NCBI RefSeq assembly: GCF_036226605.1
Contig: NZ_CP109000.1
Span: forward strand, 2,910,501 to 2,974,500
DNA length: 64,000 bases
Reading direction: 5' to 3'
DNA from: Streptomyces sp. NBC_00704
GTDB lineage: Bacteria > Actinomycetota > Actinomycetes > Streptomycetales > Streptomycetaceae
The translations under genes were made by a program, and so were the position numbers. This document shows, piece by piece, positions 7,492 to 16,603 of the stretch. Below the pieces are notes generated by a model that was given only the letters and a program-made list of their open reading frames with translations, did no database searches and was not told where the DNA came from. Position 1 is the stretch's first letter. Each line of letters begins with the position of its first letter.

Positions 7492-7905
7492 GACTGCGCT
7501 CCGCCCACCGGGAGGCCCGGCTGCCGGAGGTCGTCCGCAGCGCCGATCCCGGCAGCCCGTTCGCCGCGGGGAGCGTGCGGGGCGAGGTCGCCGAGGTCCG
7601 GGGCGAGGACGAGGCAGGACAGACCCTGGACTTGGGACGTCTGGGTCGGGGGCGGGATGCGGCAGACCCTGGATCTGGGACGTCCGGGTCGAGGACGCGG
7701 CACGGAAGATCCTCGACCTGGTCGGCGGCCTGCCCGACGGCGAGCGGAGCGGCTGCTTCCTGCCGGGCCGGGCCGTCCGCGTCCACGACTGCGCCGCGAC
7801 GACCGAGCCGCTCTTCGGGACCGCGTTCTGCTCACCGGCAGACACAGGGGGAATCGCCCTCGCCTGCGCTGGACCCGTGTGCCGCCTCCGGGTGAGAGTG
7901 GTGGC
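7492..7905 (+). other. Non-coding gap with possible gene remnant
   Basis: No convincing complete gene lies in these 414 bp. They contain a 43-bp tandem duplication. After it, from about 7689 to 7830, a stretch translates as VEDAARKILDLVGGLPDG then RSGCFL, which loosely resembles the C-terminal end of a short-chain dehydrogenase. It lacks a start and flanking domain, so I treat it as a possible decayed fragment. Confidence 0.3.
7620..7692. repeat. 43-bp tandem direct repeat
   Basis: CAGACCCTGGAyyTGGGACG starts at 7620 and again at 7663, followed by TCyGGGTCG in both. The copies differ at a few bases. No function is evident. Confidence 0.6.
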
Positions 7906-8724
7906 ATGAAGTTCGCCTTTTCCACTCTCGGTGTCCCCGGTCTGCCCGTCTCCGAAGTGCTGCGGCTCGCGGTCGCGCACGGCTATCACGGCGTGGAGGT
8001 ACGCGCCCATCCCGAGGAACCGGTCCACCCGGGACTGACTGCGCAGGAACGCGCCGACGTCGCCGCCGAGTTCAAGTCGGCGGGCGTCGAGATCCTCGGG
8101 ATCGCCGGGTACGCGCGGGCCGCCGCGCCCGGCGACGACGAACCCGTGCTCGACGAGATCCGCGCCCTCGTCGGCCTCGCCCGCGATCTCGGCGCGCCCT
8201 TCGTCCGCGTCTTCCCCGGCGGAACCCCGGACGGATCCGAGGAGCAGAGCGACGCGGACGCCGACGCCGACGCGATCGCGGCCCGGCGCCTCGGGACCGC
8301 CGCCGAACACGCCGCCGACCTCGGCGTGCGCATCCTGGTGGAGACCCACGACTCGCACCGCACGGGCGCGGACGTCATCCGGATCATCGGCCCCGTCGGA
8401 CACCGGCAGGTCGGCGCGCTGTGGGACGTCATGCACACCTGGCTGGGCGGCGAGCAGCCGCAGGACACCTACGCCGCGCTCTCCCCGTTCCTCGGGTACG
8501 TGCAGGTCAAGGACATCGCCTCGGCCGAGGACACGACGCCGCTGGCTCTGGGCTCCGGCGTGCTGCCCCTCGCGGAGTGCGTCGAGGTCCTGGCCCGCAA
8601 CGGCTGGGACGGCTGGCTGTGCTGGGAGTACGAGAAGCGCTGGCACGAGAACGCCGAGCCGCTGGCGGGCCTCCTCGACGACGGCCGCGCCCACCTGGGC
8701 CGGCTGCTCAACGACTCGGCGTGA
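7906..8724 (+). CDS. Sugar phosphate isomerase/epimerase family protein
   Basis: This encodes 272 residues, starting at the ATG of MKFAFSTLGVPGLP after a GAGAGTGGTG leader. TIM-barrel metal-site landmarks are YHGVEVRAHP, RILVETHDSHRTG (Glu, His), VGALWDVMHTWLGG (Asp, His), VQVKDI and WLCWEYEKRWHE (Glu). It is distinct from the isomerase at 3001-3840. It follows the LacI gene in the same direction after a 414-bp gap, so a shared sugar pathway is possible but not shown. A strong hairpin follows it. Confidence 0.85.
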   Translation: MKFAFSTLGVPGLPVSEVLRLAVAHGYHGVEVRAHPEEPVHPGLTAQERADVAAEFKSAGVEILGIAGYARAAAPGDDEPVLDEIRALVGLARDLGAPFVRVFPGGTPDGSEEQSDADADADAIAARRLGTAAEHAADLGVRILVETHDSHRTGADVIRIIGPVGHRQVGALWDVMHTWLGGEQPQDTYAALSPFLGYVQVKDIASAEDTTPLALGSGVLPLAECVEVLARNGWDGWLCWEYEKRWHENAEPLAGLLDDGRAHLGRLLNDSA

Positions 8725-8828
8725 CGGACGCCGGTCACCACCGGCGGATCCCACGAAGACGACGGACGAGCGCGGCGCCCGAGCGGATCACCTGAGCGGT
8801 GCACGCGAGTGACCGGCCGGCGAACCGC

Positions 8829-8864
8829 CCGACCGCGCCCGTGACGTCGGGCGGGCGCGGTCGG
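8829..8864. terminator. Bidirectional terminator hairpin
   Basis: CCGACCGCGCCCG (8829-8841) pairs perfectly with CGGGCGCGGTCGG (8852-8864), a 13-bp stem with a 10-nt loop. It lies between convergent isomerase and acetyltransferase genes. Confidence 0.85.
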
Positions 8865-8878
8865 CCCGGGCCTGGGGC

Positions 8879-9511
8879 TCAGGTCCGGCCGGAGAGGTGG
8901 CGGGCGACGCGGGCGGTCAGGCGCTGTTCGCATTCGGGCCATTCGCCCGCCGTGAGGGAGAAGATCGCGGAGTCGCGGAGGCTGTCGTCCTCGCCCGGTG
9001 CCCAGGAGCGCGACCAGCTGCGCAGGACGCCCTCGAAGCGGGCGCCGACGCTCTCGATCGCCGCGCGCGAACGGGCGTTGCGGGCGTCCGTCTTGAGGTC
9101 CACCCGGGAGACGTCCCACTGCTCGAAGGCGTGCCGGAAGAGCAGCAGCTTGGCCTCGGCGTTGACGCCCGTGCCCTGGGCGGAGCCGGCGAGCCAGGTG
9201 AAGCCGACCTCGACGGCGTCGAGGCGGTCGTCGGAGCGCCAGCACCGCGGCTCCCAGTACGAGGTCGCGCCGACCGCCCGGCCGGAGGCGAGGCTGATCT
9301 GCGCGTACGGGGCGAGCCGGCCGGTCGCCGCGCGGGCGAGCTGGGCTTCGACGTAGTCGGCGGTCTCGTGCCCGCGGGGCACCCACGTGTAGGCGTACGT
9401 GGAGCGGTCCTCCTCCGCCGCCTCCGCCAGTTCGGCGGCGTGCCGCCGCTCCAGCGGCTCCAGGCGCACCAGTGCGCCCTCCAGAACCGGTCCCTCCAGC
9501 ATGAAGCCCAC
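8879..9511 (-). CDS. GNAT-family N-acetyltransferase (RimJ/RimL-like)
   Basis: This encodes 210 residues. The start region [21 protein letters not shown], the central [23 protein letters not shown] (acetyl-CoA-binding A motif, split here as [10 protein letters not shown] and [12 protein letters not shown]) and [22 protein letters not shown] are typical of the RimJ/RimL protein-acetyltransferase subgroup. The family transfers acetyl from acetyl-CoA to an amine or protein N-terminus. The substrate is unknown. It is the first gene upstream of none and stands apart from the AroA gene by 66 bp in the same direction. Confidence 0.88.
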   Translation of the reverse strand: MGFMLEGPVLEGALVRLEPLERRHAAELAEAAEEDRSTYAYTWVPRGHETADYVEAQLARAATGRLAPYAQISLASGRAVGATSYWEPRCWRSDDRLDAVEVGFTWLAGSAQGTGVNAEAKLLLFRHAFEQWDVSRVDLKTDARNARSRAAIESVGARFEGVLRSWSRSWAPGEDDSLRDSAIFSLTAGEWPECEQRLTARVARHLSGRT

Positions 9512-9577
9512 CCGACGCCGTCCTCTCCCAGCCGTGCCGTTCGCGGGCCGCCCGCCCGGCGGCGGACGGCGTCCTGA

Positions 9578-10813
9578 TCAGACGTCCAGTCGCGCGAACG
9601 CCTCGTGGAAGCCGGGGAAAGTCTTGCGGACGCAGCCGGGGTCGTCGAACGAGATTCCGGGGACGCGCAGGCCGGTCACCGCGAAGGACATGACGATGCG
9701 GTGGTCGCCGAAGGTCTTGACGTCGGCGCCGACGGGGGCGGCGCCGGGCACGATCTCGATCCAGTCCGGGCCGGTGGCCACCCGCACCCCCATCCGCCGC
9801 AGGTTCTCCGCGCAGGCCTCCAGCCGGTCGCACTCCTTGACCCGGGTGTTCGCCACGTCCTCGATGCGCACGGGCCCGGAGGCGAAGGGGGCGATCGCGG
9901 CGAGCGTCGGCATCGTGTCGGAGATGTCCCGCATGGTGACGGTGAGGCCGCGCAGTTCGCCCGTCCCGGCCACCGTCGTGCGGTCGGCGCCGACCTCGAC
10001 GCGGGCGCCCATCCGGCGCAGGACGTCCACGAAGCCCAGGTCGCCCTGGAGCGCGTCCGCGCCGAGCCCCGGCACGGTCACCTCGCCGCCGGTGACGGCG
10101 GCCGCCGCGAAGAAGTAGCTCGCGGTCGACGCGTCGGGCTCGATGGCGTACGTGGTCGCCCGGTAGCCGCCCGGCGGGACGACGAAGGTGTTCCCCTCGC
10201 GGACCACGTCCGCGCCGAAGGCCCGCATCATGGCGATCGTGATGTCCACGTACGGCGCGGACACCAGGTCGGTGACGGTGACGCGCAGCCCGGTGCGGGT
10301 GAGCGGGCCGAGCAGCAGGAGGGCGGTCAGGTACTGGGAGGACTGGCCGGCGTCCAGCACGACCTCCCCGCCCTCGACGCCGGCCGCCCGCACGGTGAGC
10401 GGGTGGTGGCCCTCCGCCTCCTCGTGCCGCAGGTCCACGCCCAGGTCGCGCAGTGCGCGGGTGAGCGGGAGCAGGGGGCGGCGGCGCATCTGGGGCGAGG
10501 CGTCGAAGCGGTAGACGCCGTGCCCGGCGGCGACAAGGGCCGGCAGGAAGCGTGCCGTGGTCGCGCCGTCCCGGCAGTACACGTCGGCCTCGGCGCGCGC
10601 CGGTCCCTGCGGGCGGCCGTCGATCTGCCAGGCGTCCGGCGTCCGTCCGACGCGGTAGCCGAGCCGGGTCAGGCCCTCGGCGAACCCCTCGGTGTCGTCC
10701 GAACGCAGGGGCCGCTGAAGGGTGGTGACTCCGTCGGCGGCCGCGGCCAGGAACAGGGCGCGGGCGGTGAGTGACTTGGAACCGGGGATGTCGACGAGGG
10801 CCATGCCCCTCAT
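9578..10813 (-). CDS. aroA: 3-phosphoshikimate 1-carboxyvinyltransferase-like enzyme (AroA)
   Basis: This encodes 411 residues of the EPSP-synthase family, which joins PEP to shikimate-3-phosphate. Motifs include PGSKSLTARALFLAAAADG near residue 12, RDGATTARFLPAL near 90, GQSSQYLTALLLLGPL, EPDASTASYFFAAAAVTGG and a C-terminal VKECDRLEACAENL then FGDHRIVMSFAV. The start at 10813 (ATG) is chosen because it overlaps the stop of the upstream EamA gene (ATGA); a second ATG at 10804 is possible. Pairing with an exporter gene is odd for a housekeeping aroA, so it may be a paralogue. Confidence 0.88.
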   Translation of the reverse strand: MRGMALVDIPGSKSLTARALFLAAAADGVTTLQRPLRSDDTEGFAEGLTRLGYRVGRTPDAWQIDGRPQGPARAEADVYCRDGATTARFLPALVAAGHGVYRFDASPQMRRRPLLPLTRALRDLGVDLRHEEAEGHHPLTVRAAGVEGGEVVLDAGQSSQYLTALLLLGPLTRTGLRVTVTDLVSAPYVDITIAMMRAFGADVVREGNTFVVPPGGYRATTYAIEPDASTASYFFAAAAVTGGEVTVPGLGADALQGDLGFVDVLRRMGARVEVGADRTTVAGTGELRGLTVTMRDISDTMPTLAAIAPFASGPVRIEDVANTRVKECDRLEACAENLRRMGVRVATGPDWIEIVPGAAPVGADVKTFGDHRIVMSFAVTGLRVPGISFDDPGCVRKTFPGFHEAFARLDV

Positions 10814-11919
10814 GATCCCGCGCCGGTCCGCCCCGCTGCCGGTACGTCCACGGGATGGACGACCGCCGGACCCGCTCCGTCGGCGGGGGCGGCCGCGGAA
10901 ACCGCCCCGGAACCGGGCACGGGAACGGCCGCGGAAACCGTCCCGGAACCGGGCACGGGAACGGGCGAGGAAGCCGGCGGGGAACCGGGCGCTGGGACGG
11001 GCGAGGAGGCCGGCGGGGACGCCGGAGCTTGCGCGCCGTCCCGCGCGGGACGGCCGGCGGGCTTCCGCGCCGGCGCCAGGGAGGTCAGCGCGACGCCGCC
11101 CACCAGGAGCGCGGCGGCGCACCAGCGCGGGCCGCTCACCGACTCGTCGAGGAAGACGGCGGCCGACGTCATGCCGAAGACCGGGACCAGCAGGGAGAAG
11201 GGGGCGACGGTGGACGCCGGGTGACGGTGCAGCAGCCAGCCCCAGGCCCCGAACCCGAAGACGGTCGTCACCCAGGCGACGTAGACGAGCGTGCCCGCGC
11301 CCTGCCAGTCCAGGCCGCGCAGGGCGGCCAGATCGCGCGTGGGGCCCTCGGTCAGCAGGGAGAGGGCGAGCAGCGGCAGGACCGGGACGGTGCTCACCCA
11401 CACCATGAAGTTCAGCGCGTCCGGCGGGGACGCCTTGCGGGTGAGCACGTTCGACGCGCCCCAGCAGGCCGCCGCCGCGATGACCAGGGCGAACGCGCCG
11501 AGCGGGCCCGAGGCGCCCTCGTCCGCGGCCGCCACGCCGATGCCGGCCAGGGCCACGGCCATCCCCAGCAGACGGATCCGGGTGGGACGTTCGCCGAGCA
11601 CGGCGAACGCGATGGCGGCGGTGAACACCGACTGGATCTGGAGGACCAGCGAGGACAGGCCGGCCGGCATGCCCGCGTCCATGCCGACGAACAGCAGCCC
11701 GAACTTCGCCACGCCCAGCACGAGTCCCACCGAGACGATCCACTTCCAGGCCACCTTCGGGCGGCCCACCAGGAACACCGCGGGCAGCGCCGCCACCAGG
11801 AAGCGCAGGGCGGAGAAGAGCAGCGGCGGGAAGTGGCCGAGGCCGATCTCGATGACGGTGAAGTTGACGCCCCAGACGGCGGCGACGAGGACGGCGAGGG
11901 CGAGGTGAGCGGGTCGCAT
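10810..11919 (-). CDS. EamA-family (DMT superfamily) transporter with repetitive C-terminal tail
   Basis: This encodes 369 residues from the ATG at 11919; an in-frame start exists at 11946. Ten hydrophobic segments in two EamA halves span roughly residues 5-285. WGVNFTVIEIGLGHFPPLLFSALRF (in pieces: WGVNFTVIEIG and FPPLLFSALRFL) is typical of amino-acid or metabolite exporters such as the RhtA/YdeD type. The last 80 or so residues are an unusual Pro/Ser/Ala/Val tail made of 12-residue repeats (ASSPVPAPGSPP-like), outside the membrane domain. It is translationally coupled to aroA and divergent from a LysR gene that may control it. Confidence 0.88.
   Translation of the reverse strand: MRPAHLALAVLVAAVWGVNFTVIEIGLGHFPPLLFSALRFLVAALPAVFLVGRPKVAWKWIVSVGLVLGVAKFGLLFVGMDAGMPAGLSSLVLQIQSVFTAAIAFAVLGERPTRIRLLGMAVALAGIGVAAADEGASGPLGAFALVIAAAACWGASNVLTRKASPPDALNFMVWVSTVPVLPLLALSLLTEGPTRDLAALRGLDWQGAGTLVYVAWVTTVFGFGAWGWLLHRHPASTVAPFSLLVPVFGMTSAAVFLDESVSGPRWCAAALLVGGVALTSLAPARKPAGRPARDGAQAPASPPASSPVPAPGSPPASSPVPVPGSGTVSAAVPVPGSGAVSAAAPADGAGPAVVHPVDVPAAGRTGAGS
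10895..11019. repeat. 36-bp tandem repeat encoding the EamA tail
   Basis: GCGGAAACCG starts at 10895 and 10931, and ACGGGCGAGGA starts at 10961 and 10997. Each pair is exactly 36 bp apart. This corresponds to about four 12-residue repeats in the C-terminal tail of the transporter. Confidence 0.8.
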
Positions 11920-12041
11920 GCGTCGAGGATCGCCCGTCCGGACCATGTAGCACCAGCGAAGATTGCTGCATGGTTGGATGAAGCAACGCTGATCTGTTCC
12001 GGCGTCCCCGCTGATCCGTCCCCGCGTCCGAGGAGCCCGCC

Positions 12042-12956
12042 GTGCTCGATCTCCAGCGCCTGCGCGCCCTGCACGCCGTGTCGGTGCACGGAACCGTCGG
12101 CGCCGCGGCCGCCGCCCTCGGCTACACGCCGTCGGCGGTCTCCCAGCAGCTCGCCAAGCTGGAGCGGGAGACCAGGACCGTGCTGCTGGAGCGGGAGGGG
12201 CGCGGCATCCGCCTCACCGACGAGGCGCTGCAACTCGTCGCCGCGGCCAAGGAGTTGCTGGCGATCGTGGAGCGCACCGAGACCGAGCTGGAGGAGCGGC
12301 GCGGGGTGCCGGCCGGGCGGCTGACCATCGCCGCGTTCGCCTCGGCGGCGCGCGGGCTGCTGCCGGGCGCCCTCGCCGACCTGGCCCGCAGGCATCCCGC
12401 GCTGGACGCCCGGCTCACCGAGGTCGACCCGCATCTGTCGGTGGACCTGGTCGCGAAGGGGGCCGTGGACCTCGCCGTCGCACACGACTGGGACATCGCG
12501 CCGCTGCCCGCCCCGGCCGGCGTCGAGCACGCGGTGATCGGGGACGACGCGTGCGACCTGCTGGTCCCCGAGGGGCATCCGTTCGCCGGGCGGACGGGGG
12601 TGCGGCGCGAGGAGCTGGGCGGCGAGCGCTGGATCTGCCAGCCACCGGGCCGGGTCTGCCACGACTGGCTGGTGCGCACCCTGCGCGCGGCGGGGCACGA
12701 GCCCGACCTGGTGCACACCGCCGAGGAGAACCCGACCCTGGTGGCACTGGTCGCGGCCGGGCTGGGCGTCGCCCTCATCCCGCGGCTCGGTCGGGGCCCG
12801 CTGCCGCCGGGCGCGGTGGAGGTGCCGCTCGACCCGACGCCCGTCCGGCGGCTGTACGCGCTGTGGCGGTCGGGGGCGGCGAGGCGGCCGGCGATCGCCG
12901 AGACGGTGCGGGTGCTGCGCGAGCAGTGGCCGCACGCGTCAGCCCGCCGACCGTGA
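12042..12956 (+). CDS. LysR-family transcriptional regulator
   Basis: This encodes 304 residues from GTG. The N-terminal helix-turn-helix (LQRLRALHAVSVHGTVGAAA then ALGYTPSAVSQQLAKLERE) covers residues 2-60, followed by a LysR substrate-binding domain (PAGRLTIAAFASAARGLLPG, AVIGDDACDLLVPEGHPFAG, LVALVAAGLGVALIPRLG). LysR proteins usually activate a divergent neighbour with a small-molecule co-inducer. Here the divergent neighbour is the EamA exporter and AroA-like gene, 122 bp away, so an exported aromatic or amino-acid effector is plausible. Confidence 0.92.
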   Translation: MLDLQRLRALHAVSVHGTVGAAAAALGYTPSAVSQQLAKLERETRTVLLEREGRGIRLTDEALQLVAAAKELLAIVERTETELEERRGVPAGRLTIAAFASAARGLLPGALADLARRHPALDARLTEVDPHLSVDLVAKGAVDLAVAHDWDIAPLPAPAGVEHAVIGDDACDLLVPEGHPFAGRTGVRREELGGERWICQPPGRVCHDWLVRTLRAAGHEPDLVHTAEENPTLVALVAAGLGVALIPRLGRGPLPPGAVEVPLDPTPVRRLYALWRSGAARRPAIAETVRVLREQWPHASARRP

Positions 12957-13142
12957 CCGCCCGAAGCCGTCACGGGGACCGGCCCGCCCAGCGCCGCCCG
13001 GGGGCAGTCGCGGGGAGTGGTCCGCGCCGCGCCGTCCGGCGGCCGGTCGCCGGGCCGTTGTCGGCGCGCCTCCTCCAATGCGCGGACGGCGGCGTCCCCG
13101 CGGGTAGCGTGCGCCACCGGCCCCCCACCGGAAGGAGCGCAC

Positions 13143-14933
13143 ATGCCCTCCAGACGCACCGTTCTCGCCGCCACCGCCGGCGTCACCGCCGCCCTCGCCG
13201 CGGGCGGCACGGCCCGCGCGGGCGACCGTCGGCCCGAGGTCCTGCTGTCCCGGATGACCCTGCCGGAGAAGGTCGGCCAGGTCTTCGTCTCACGGGTCCA
13301 CGGCCACTCGGCGACCGCGCCCGACCCGGCCGACGCCGCCGCCAACCTCGCCGACTTCGGCGTGCGCACGGCCGCCGAGCTGCTCGCGCGCTACCGGCTC
13401 GGCGGGATCATCTACTTCACGTGGGCGCACAACACCCGCGACCCCGGCCAGATCGCGGAGCTGTCCGACGGCCTCCAGCGGGCGTCCCTCGGGCAGCCGC
13501 GCGGGCTGCCGGTGCTGATCTCCACCGACCAGGAGCACGGCGTCGTGTGCCGGGTGGGCAGGCCCGCCGCCCTCTTCCCGGGCGCGATGGCGATCGGCGC
13601 GGGAGGCGACCGGGCCGACGCCCGCACCCTCGGGCTGCTCTCGGGCCGTGAGCTGCGGGCCATGGGCATCCGGCAGGACTACTCCCCCGTCGCCGACGTC
13701 AACGTCGACCCGGCGAACCCGGTGATCGGCGTCCGCTCCTTCGGCGCCGACCCGGACGCGGTGGCCGGCCTGGTCGCGGCGGAGATCGAGGGGTACCGGG
13801 CCGCCGGGGTGGCGGCGACCGCCAAGCACTTCCCCGGCCACGGCGACACGGCCGTCGACAGCCACACCGGCTTCCCCGTCATCACCCACACGCGCGAGGA
13901 GTGGGAGGCGCTGGACGCGCCGCCGTTCCGGGCCGCGATCGCGGCCGGCGTCGACTCCCTGATGACCGCGCACATCGTCATGCCCTCCCTCGACGGCTCC
14001 GGCGACCCGGCCACCCTGTCCCGGCCCGTCGTCACCGGCCTGCTGCGCGAACGGCTGGGCTTCGACGGGGTCGTGATCACCGACGCCCTCGACATGGCGG
14101 GCGTGCGCACCAAGTACGGCGACGACCGGGTGCCGGTGCTCGCGCTGCGGGCAGGCGTCGACCAGCTCCTCAACCCGCCGAAGCTGGACGTGGCCTGGAA
14201 CGCCGTGCTGAACGCGGTGCGCAACGGCGAGCTGACCGAGGAGCGGCTCGACGAGTCGGTGCTGCGGATCCTGCGGCTGAAGGAAAGGCTGGGCCTGTTC
14301 GACGATCCCTACGTGCGCGTGGGCGACGTCGGCCGGACGGTGGGCGCCCCGGCGCATCTGACGGCGGCCGACCGGCTCGCCGAGCGCACCACGACGCTGC
14401 TCGTCAACGAGGGTCCCGTGCTCCCGCTGTCCCCCCGGACCCACCCGCGGATCCTGGTGGCGGGCGCCGACCCGGCCTCCCCGTCCGGCACGACGGGCCC
14501 GCCCACCGGGGTCCTCGCCGCCGCGCTCACCGCGCTCGGCTTCACGGCGACGGCCCTGCCGACGGGCACGGACCCCTCGCCGGAGGCGATCGCCCGGGCG
14601 GTGGCCGCCGCGGCCGGGGCCGACGCCGTGGTGGTGACGACCTACGACGTCACGGCGGACAGCTCACAGCGCACCCTGGTGCGGGAGCTGACCGCGACCG
14701 GCCGGCCCGTCGTCGCGGCGGCCGTCCGCAACCCCTACGACGTGGCCCTGCTCGCGTCCGTGCGGGCCTGCCTGGCGACCTACTGCTGGACGGACGTCGA
14801 ACTGCGGGCGGCCGCCCGGGTGATCGCCGGCGCGGTCTCCCCGCGCGGCCGGCTCCCGGTACCCGTGCGCCGTGCGGACGACCCCGCCCGCACGCTCTAT
14901 CCGATCGGACACGGTCTGACCTACTGGGCCTGA
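13143..14933 (+). CDS. Exported glycoside hydrolase family 3 beta-N-acetylhexosaminidase-like enzyme
   Basis: This encodes 596 residues. The start at ATG 13143 has GGAAGGAG upstream and gives a Tat-type signal, SRRTVLAATAG, followed by a hydrophobic stretch and cleavage near ARA. The catalytic domain holds the NagZ-type KHFPGHGDTAVDSH motif (His/Asp acid-base dyad) near residue 230 and the nucleophile region VVITDALDMAGV near residue 320. A C-terminal GH3_C-like domain follows. It probably releases N-acetylglucosamine from peptidoglycan or chitin fragments outside the cell. A strong bidirectional terminator follows. Confidence 0.88.
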   Translation: MPSRRTVLAATAGVTAALAAGGTARAGDRRPEVLLSRMTLPEKVGQVFVSRVHGHSATAPDPADAAANLADFGVRTAAELLARYRLGGIIYFTWAHNTRDPGQIAELSDGLQRASLGQPRGLPVLISTDQEHGVVCRVGRPAALFPGAMAIGAGGDRADARTLGLLSGRELRAMGIRQDYSPVADVNVDPANPVIGVRSFGADPDAVAGLVAAEIEGYRAAGVAATAKHFPGHGDTAVDSHTGFPVITHTREEWEALDAPPFRAAIAAGVDSLMTAHIVMPSLDGSGDPATLSRPVVTGLLRERLGFDGVVITDALDMAGVRTKYGDDRVPVLALRAGVDQLLNPPKLDVAWNAVLNAVRNGELTEERLDESVLRILRLKERLGLFDDPYVRVGDVGRTVGAPAHLTAADRLAERTTTLLVNEGPVLPLSPRTHPRILVAGADPASPSGTTGPPTGVLAAALTALGFTATALPTGTDPSPEAIARAVAAAAGADAVVVTTYDVTADSSQRTLVRELTATGRPVVAAAVRNPYDVALLASVRACLATYCWTDVELRAAARVIAGAVSPRGRLPVPVRRADDPARTLYPIGHGLTYWA

Positions 14934-14968
14934 CTGCCGGGTGCGCGTGGGCGTCGCTTCCGGCGCAC

Positions 14969-15024
14969 GAAGGGAGGGCCGCGGGCGTCCGGGCACATCG
15001 CCCGGCGTCCACGGCCCTCCCTTC
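14969..15024. terminator. Long bidirectional terminator
   Basis: GAAGGGAGGGCCG (14969-14981) and CGGCCCTCCCTTC (15012-15024) pair perfectly over 13 bp. Inner CCGGG/CCCGG arms extend the stem. It lies between the convergent GH3 and S37 peptidase genes. Confidence 0.85.
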
Positions 15025-15086
15025 CTTTCCTCACCACTCCAACCGGTCGGACCGGTGTGGGTCGGCGGTGCCGGCGCGGCGGCGCG

Positions 15087-16499
15087 CTACGGGCGCAGCG
15101 CCGGTTCCCGCTCCACGTCACGCACGTCCAGGCGCGCGTCGAACTTCGCCAGCGGCCTGGCCTGTGCGGCCGTCGGCGCCGGGACGCCCGCCCAGTCCAG
15201 GATGCGGGCCGTGGCCAGCGCCTTCTGGCCGGGGACGAGACCGGCCACGTTCGCGCCGTGGTTCAGGCCGGGAGCGGTGAAGACGTAGCTGTCCTTCGCG
15301 CCCTTGCCCAGCCGGAACCGCTCGGCGCCCCACGGGTCGTTCTGGCCGTAGACGAAGAGCATGTGCCGGGCGTTGTGCCGCACCCACGCGTCGACGTCGC
15401 GCATCGCGGACGGCTGGAACCTCATGGGGATGTCCCGGGGGACGAAGTTGCGCGGCGGCTGGTAGCCGTAGCGGACGTACTTCTTCTCGATGTACGGGAA
15501 GTGGATGGTGGGCGCGCCGAGTTGGGTGCCCGCCTGGTAGTAGTACGGGGTGTACGTCGCCAGGCCCTGGTCGGCGTAGGCGGAGAAGCCGGAGATCGTG
15601 TCGACCGAGTTCCAGATCTCGTCGTCCGTGGCCGTGGCCGCGTCCGCCGGGACGGTGGCGCAGTCGGACAGCAGGCTGTACTGCCAGAAGCCCCAGACGT
15701 AGTCGAGGACGACGGCCTCGTAGGCGCGGTCCAGGCTGCCGACGGTGGTGAAGGTGTAGCCGTTCTCCGCCGCGTAGGCCGCGTACTTCTTCTCCAGCGG
15801 CGCCCGGCGCACCAGCGCCTCGCGCTGCACGGCGTTCAGCCGGTCGCGGCACTCCTTGGTGCCGACGGAGGCGAAGAAGCGGTCGTAGGCCGAGTCCTCG
15901 TCGTTGACGACGTCGTTGGGGGCCACGTAGGCGACGACGCCGTCCATGTCCCGGGGGTAGAAGCGCTCGTAGTAGGTGGCCGTCATACCGCCCTTGGAGC
16001 CGCCGGTGGAGATCCACTTCTTGCCGTAGATCTTCTTCAGCGCGGTGAAGATGCGGTGCTGGTCGCTCGCCGCCTGCCAGATGTCCAGCTTGGACCAGTC
16101 GGCGGGGGACGGGCGGGACGGGGTGAAGAAGCGGTACTCCATGGAGACCTGGTTGCCGTCCACGATCTGGGTGGGCTCCCGGCGGCCCGGTGTCGTGGAG
16201 ACGTTGTATCCGCCGGTGTAGAACACCGTCGGGCGGCTGACGTCTTTGTGCAGCACGGTGATCCGCTGCTGGAACGTGCCCTTGCCGGGGTGCCTGTGGT
16301 CCACCGGCTGCGTGTATTCGAGGACGAAGAACCGGTAGCCGGGGTACGGCTTCTCCTCGACCAGGCTCATGCCCGGCACGGCGAGGAGCCGGTCCTTGAT
16401 GTCGACGGCCTCCGGTGTTGCGGCGGTGGCCGCTCCCGCCGTGCTCACCGTGCCTATGAGCACCATGAGCGCGAGCAGCCATCTGAGCGCCTTGCGCAT
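15087..16499 (-). CDS. Secreted S37-family tripeptidyl aminopeptidase
   Basis: This encodes 470 residues. A Sec signal (MRKALRWLLALMVLIGTVST, cleavage near ATAA) is followed by an alpha/beta-hydrolase peptidase of the MEROPS S37 (PS-10) type, known from Streptomyces. The nucleophile elbow is STGGSKGGMTATYYERFYP near residue 155. MLFVYGQNDPWGAE probably gives the Asp and GLNHGANV the His of the triad. Family members remove N-terminal tripeptides, completing extracellular protein digestion and processing of secreted proteins such as transglutaminase. It is a single-gene unit. Confidence 0.88.
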   Translation of the reverse strand: MRKALRWLLALMVLIGTVSTAGAATAATPEAVDIKDRLLAVPGMSLVEEKPYPGYRFFVLEYTQPVDHRHPGKGTFQQRITVLHKDVSRPTVFYTGGYNVSTTPGRREPTQIVDGNQVSMEYRFFTPSRPSPADWSKLDIWQAASDQHRIFTALKKIYGKKWISTGGSKGGMTATYYERFYPRDMDGVVAYVAPNDVVNDEDSAYDRFFASVGTKECRDRLNAVQREALVRRAPLEKKYAAYAAENGYTFTTVGSLDRAYEAVVLDYVWGFWQYSLLSDCATVPADAATATDDEIWNSVDTISGFSAYADQGLATYTPYYYQAGTQLGAPTIHFPYIEKKYVRYGYQPPRNFVPRDIPMRFQPSAMRDVDAWVRHNARHMLFVYGQNDPWGAERFRLGKGAKDSYVFTAPGLNHGANVAGLVPGQKALATARILDWAGVPAPTAAQARPLAKFDARLDVRDVEREPALRP

Positions 16500-16603
16500 G
16501 CGCGTGCACCCTCCCTGTGAGACTGATGTGCGTCGCCGGAAGGTATCGGAGCAACACCCGTCACACCAGAGGGGCTTGGCGCTTCAAGGACTTCAGCGGG
16601 GGT

